From Verrucomicrobiota bacterium (GTDB lineage Bacteria; Verrucomicrobiota; Verrucomicrobiia; Chthoniobacterales; Terrimicrobiaceae): a DNA stretch of 64,000 nt. The stretch is from assembly GCA_026398255.1 (NCBI GenBank), contig JAPLTG010000006.1:19654-83653 (forward strand), given 5' to 3'. The notes below the pieces were generated by a model. That model saw only the letters and a list, made by a program, of their open reading frames with translations. It was not told where the DNA came from and did not search any database. The position numbers and the translations under genes are program-made. Shown here one piece after another: positions 63,803-64,000 of the stretch; the stretch's first letter is position 1; each line of letters begins with the position of its first letter.

Positions 63803-64000
63803 TTAATTATTTTTATTTTGCAGCTTGTCCAATGCATCCCATGCCGAATCCCGTTTTTGGGCCGGTTGCCTGTCAAAACCCGGCACGCCTTCACGCGAGG
63901 CAGGGCATTTCGGTTCTCCATTACTGTCGCACCTGGGATGCGCAGGCAGGCTGAGGTGAATATCCTCCCGAGCCAACGGGGTCAAGTCTATCAACTCGCC
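63803..64000 (-). CDS. YceD (DUF177)-family protein, 5' end cut by window edge
   Basis: Only the last 65 codons are in the window; the frame stays open past base 64000. The visible part (LIDLTPLAREDIHLSLPAHP, then a region with RCDSNGEPKCP and the final WDALDKLQN) matches the C-terminal half of YceD/DUF177 proteins, including the D-(I/L)-TP-x-REDI-x-L-x-LP core and W-x-x-L-x-x-L end. Members precede rpmF in most bacteria and are linked to 23S rRNA and fatty acid gene expression. Six bases from rpmF. A TTG at 63994 could be misread as a start. Confidence 0.85.
   Translation of the reverse strand, partial: GELIDLTPLAREDIHLSLPAHPRCDSNGEPKCPASREGVPGFDRQPAQKRDSAWDALDKLQNKNN

Overview
This is a GC-rich, densely coded bacterial chromosome segment of about 60 genes. 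The organism is a Gram-negative: the window holds a complete Mla lipid-transport operon, ExbB-ExbD-TonB, RseP, a DsbD-type thiol reductase, several lipoproteins and MEP isoprenoid genes. The long (about 580 aa) IspG is the form known from Chlamydiae/PVC bacteria, plants and related groups. Together with gene content and style (for example, orphan proteins with TP/KP-rich linkers) this makes me favour Verrucomicrobiota. That placement is inference; there is no rRNA here to test it.

Layout. 1-9.7 kb, minus strand: the end of a glycosyltransferase, coaX, a dicarboxylate/amino-acid symporter, an ACT-domain protein, two secreted unknowns, a flavoprotein, a DacA-like peptidase, rsmH, a MazG-like pyrophosphohydrolase and an RluA-type pseudouridine synthase. 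9.8-16.9 kb: an esterase lipoprotein, a small lipoprotein with a transglutaminase-like Cys-His-Asp pattern, a HEAT-methyltransferase, tRNA-Ser/Gly/Leu and uvrB. 17-18.3 kb: a Phd/RelE toxin-antitoxin pair and a nucleotidyltransferase pair. 18.4-25.9 kb: a sigma-54 activator with an abnormal receiver, a START-like protein, an MFS transporter, a CHASE2 adenylate cyclase and an ABC exporter. 26-30.3 kb: a Phd/VapC pair, two small conserved-looking genes, zwf (frameshifted) and opcA. 30.3-36 kb, minus: cdsA (frameshifted)-dxr-rseP-ispG-ppi, the isoprenoid/envelope operon. 36.1-39.8 kb, plus: mlaE-F-D-C-A. 39.9-50.7 kb: a CBS/DHH pyrophosphatase, a 1201-aa ABC half-transporter with extra N-terminal domains, sulfite reductase cysI, a peptidoglycan-binding secreted protein, exbB-exbD-tonB and a LolA-like secreted protein. 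50.7-54.7 kb: a ROK kinase and pyruvate phosphate dikinase. 54.7-56.9 kb: a BrnT/BrnA-like pair, a DUF1460 amidase, and hicBA sitting between 24-bp direct repeats. 56.9-64 kb: dsbD, cheD-HDOD, then yceD-rpmF-plsX-fabH with a bacterial nitric oxide synthase overlapping the end of fabH.

Most of the segment is housekeeping: central carbon metabolism (zwf/opcA, ppdK, ROK), lipid and isoprenoid synthesis, envelope maintenance and translation. The accessory layer is small toxin-antitoxin-like cassettes (five in 64 kb), dispersed palindromic repeats, and signalling proteins with unusual architecture. The observations I rate highest are the NO synthase coupled to fabH, the hicBA cassette that rebuilt the 3' end of its neighbour, the degenerate receiver of the sigma-54 activator, the TerB/FHA-like ABC protein, and three frameshifts that are either assembly errors or real lesions. 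I did not find a CRISPR array, a transposase, a prophage or an obviously new multi-gene defence system.
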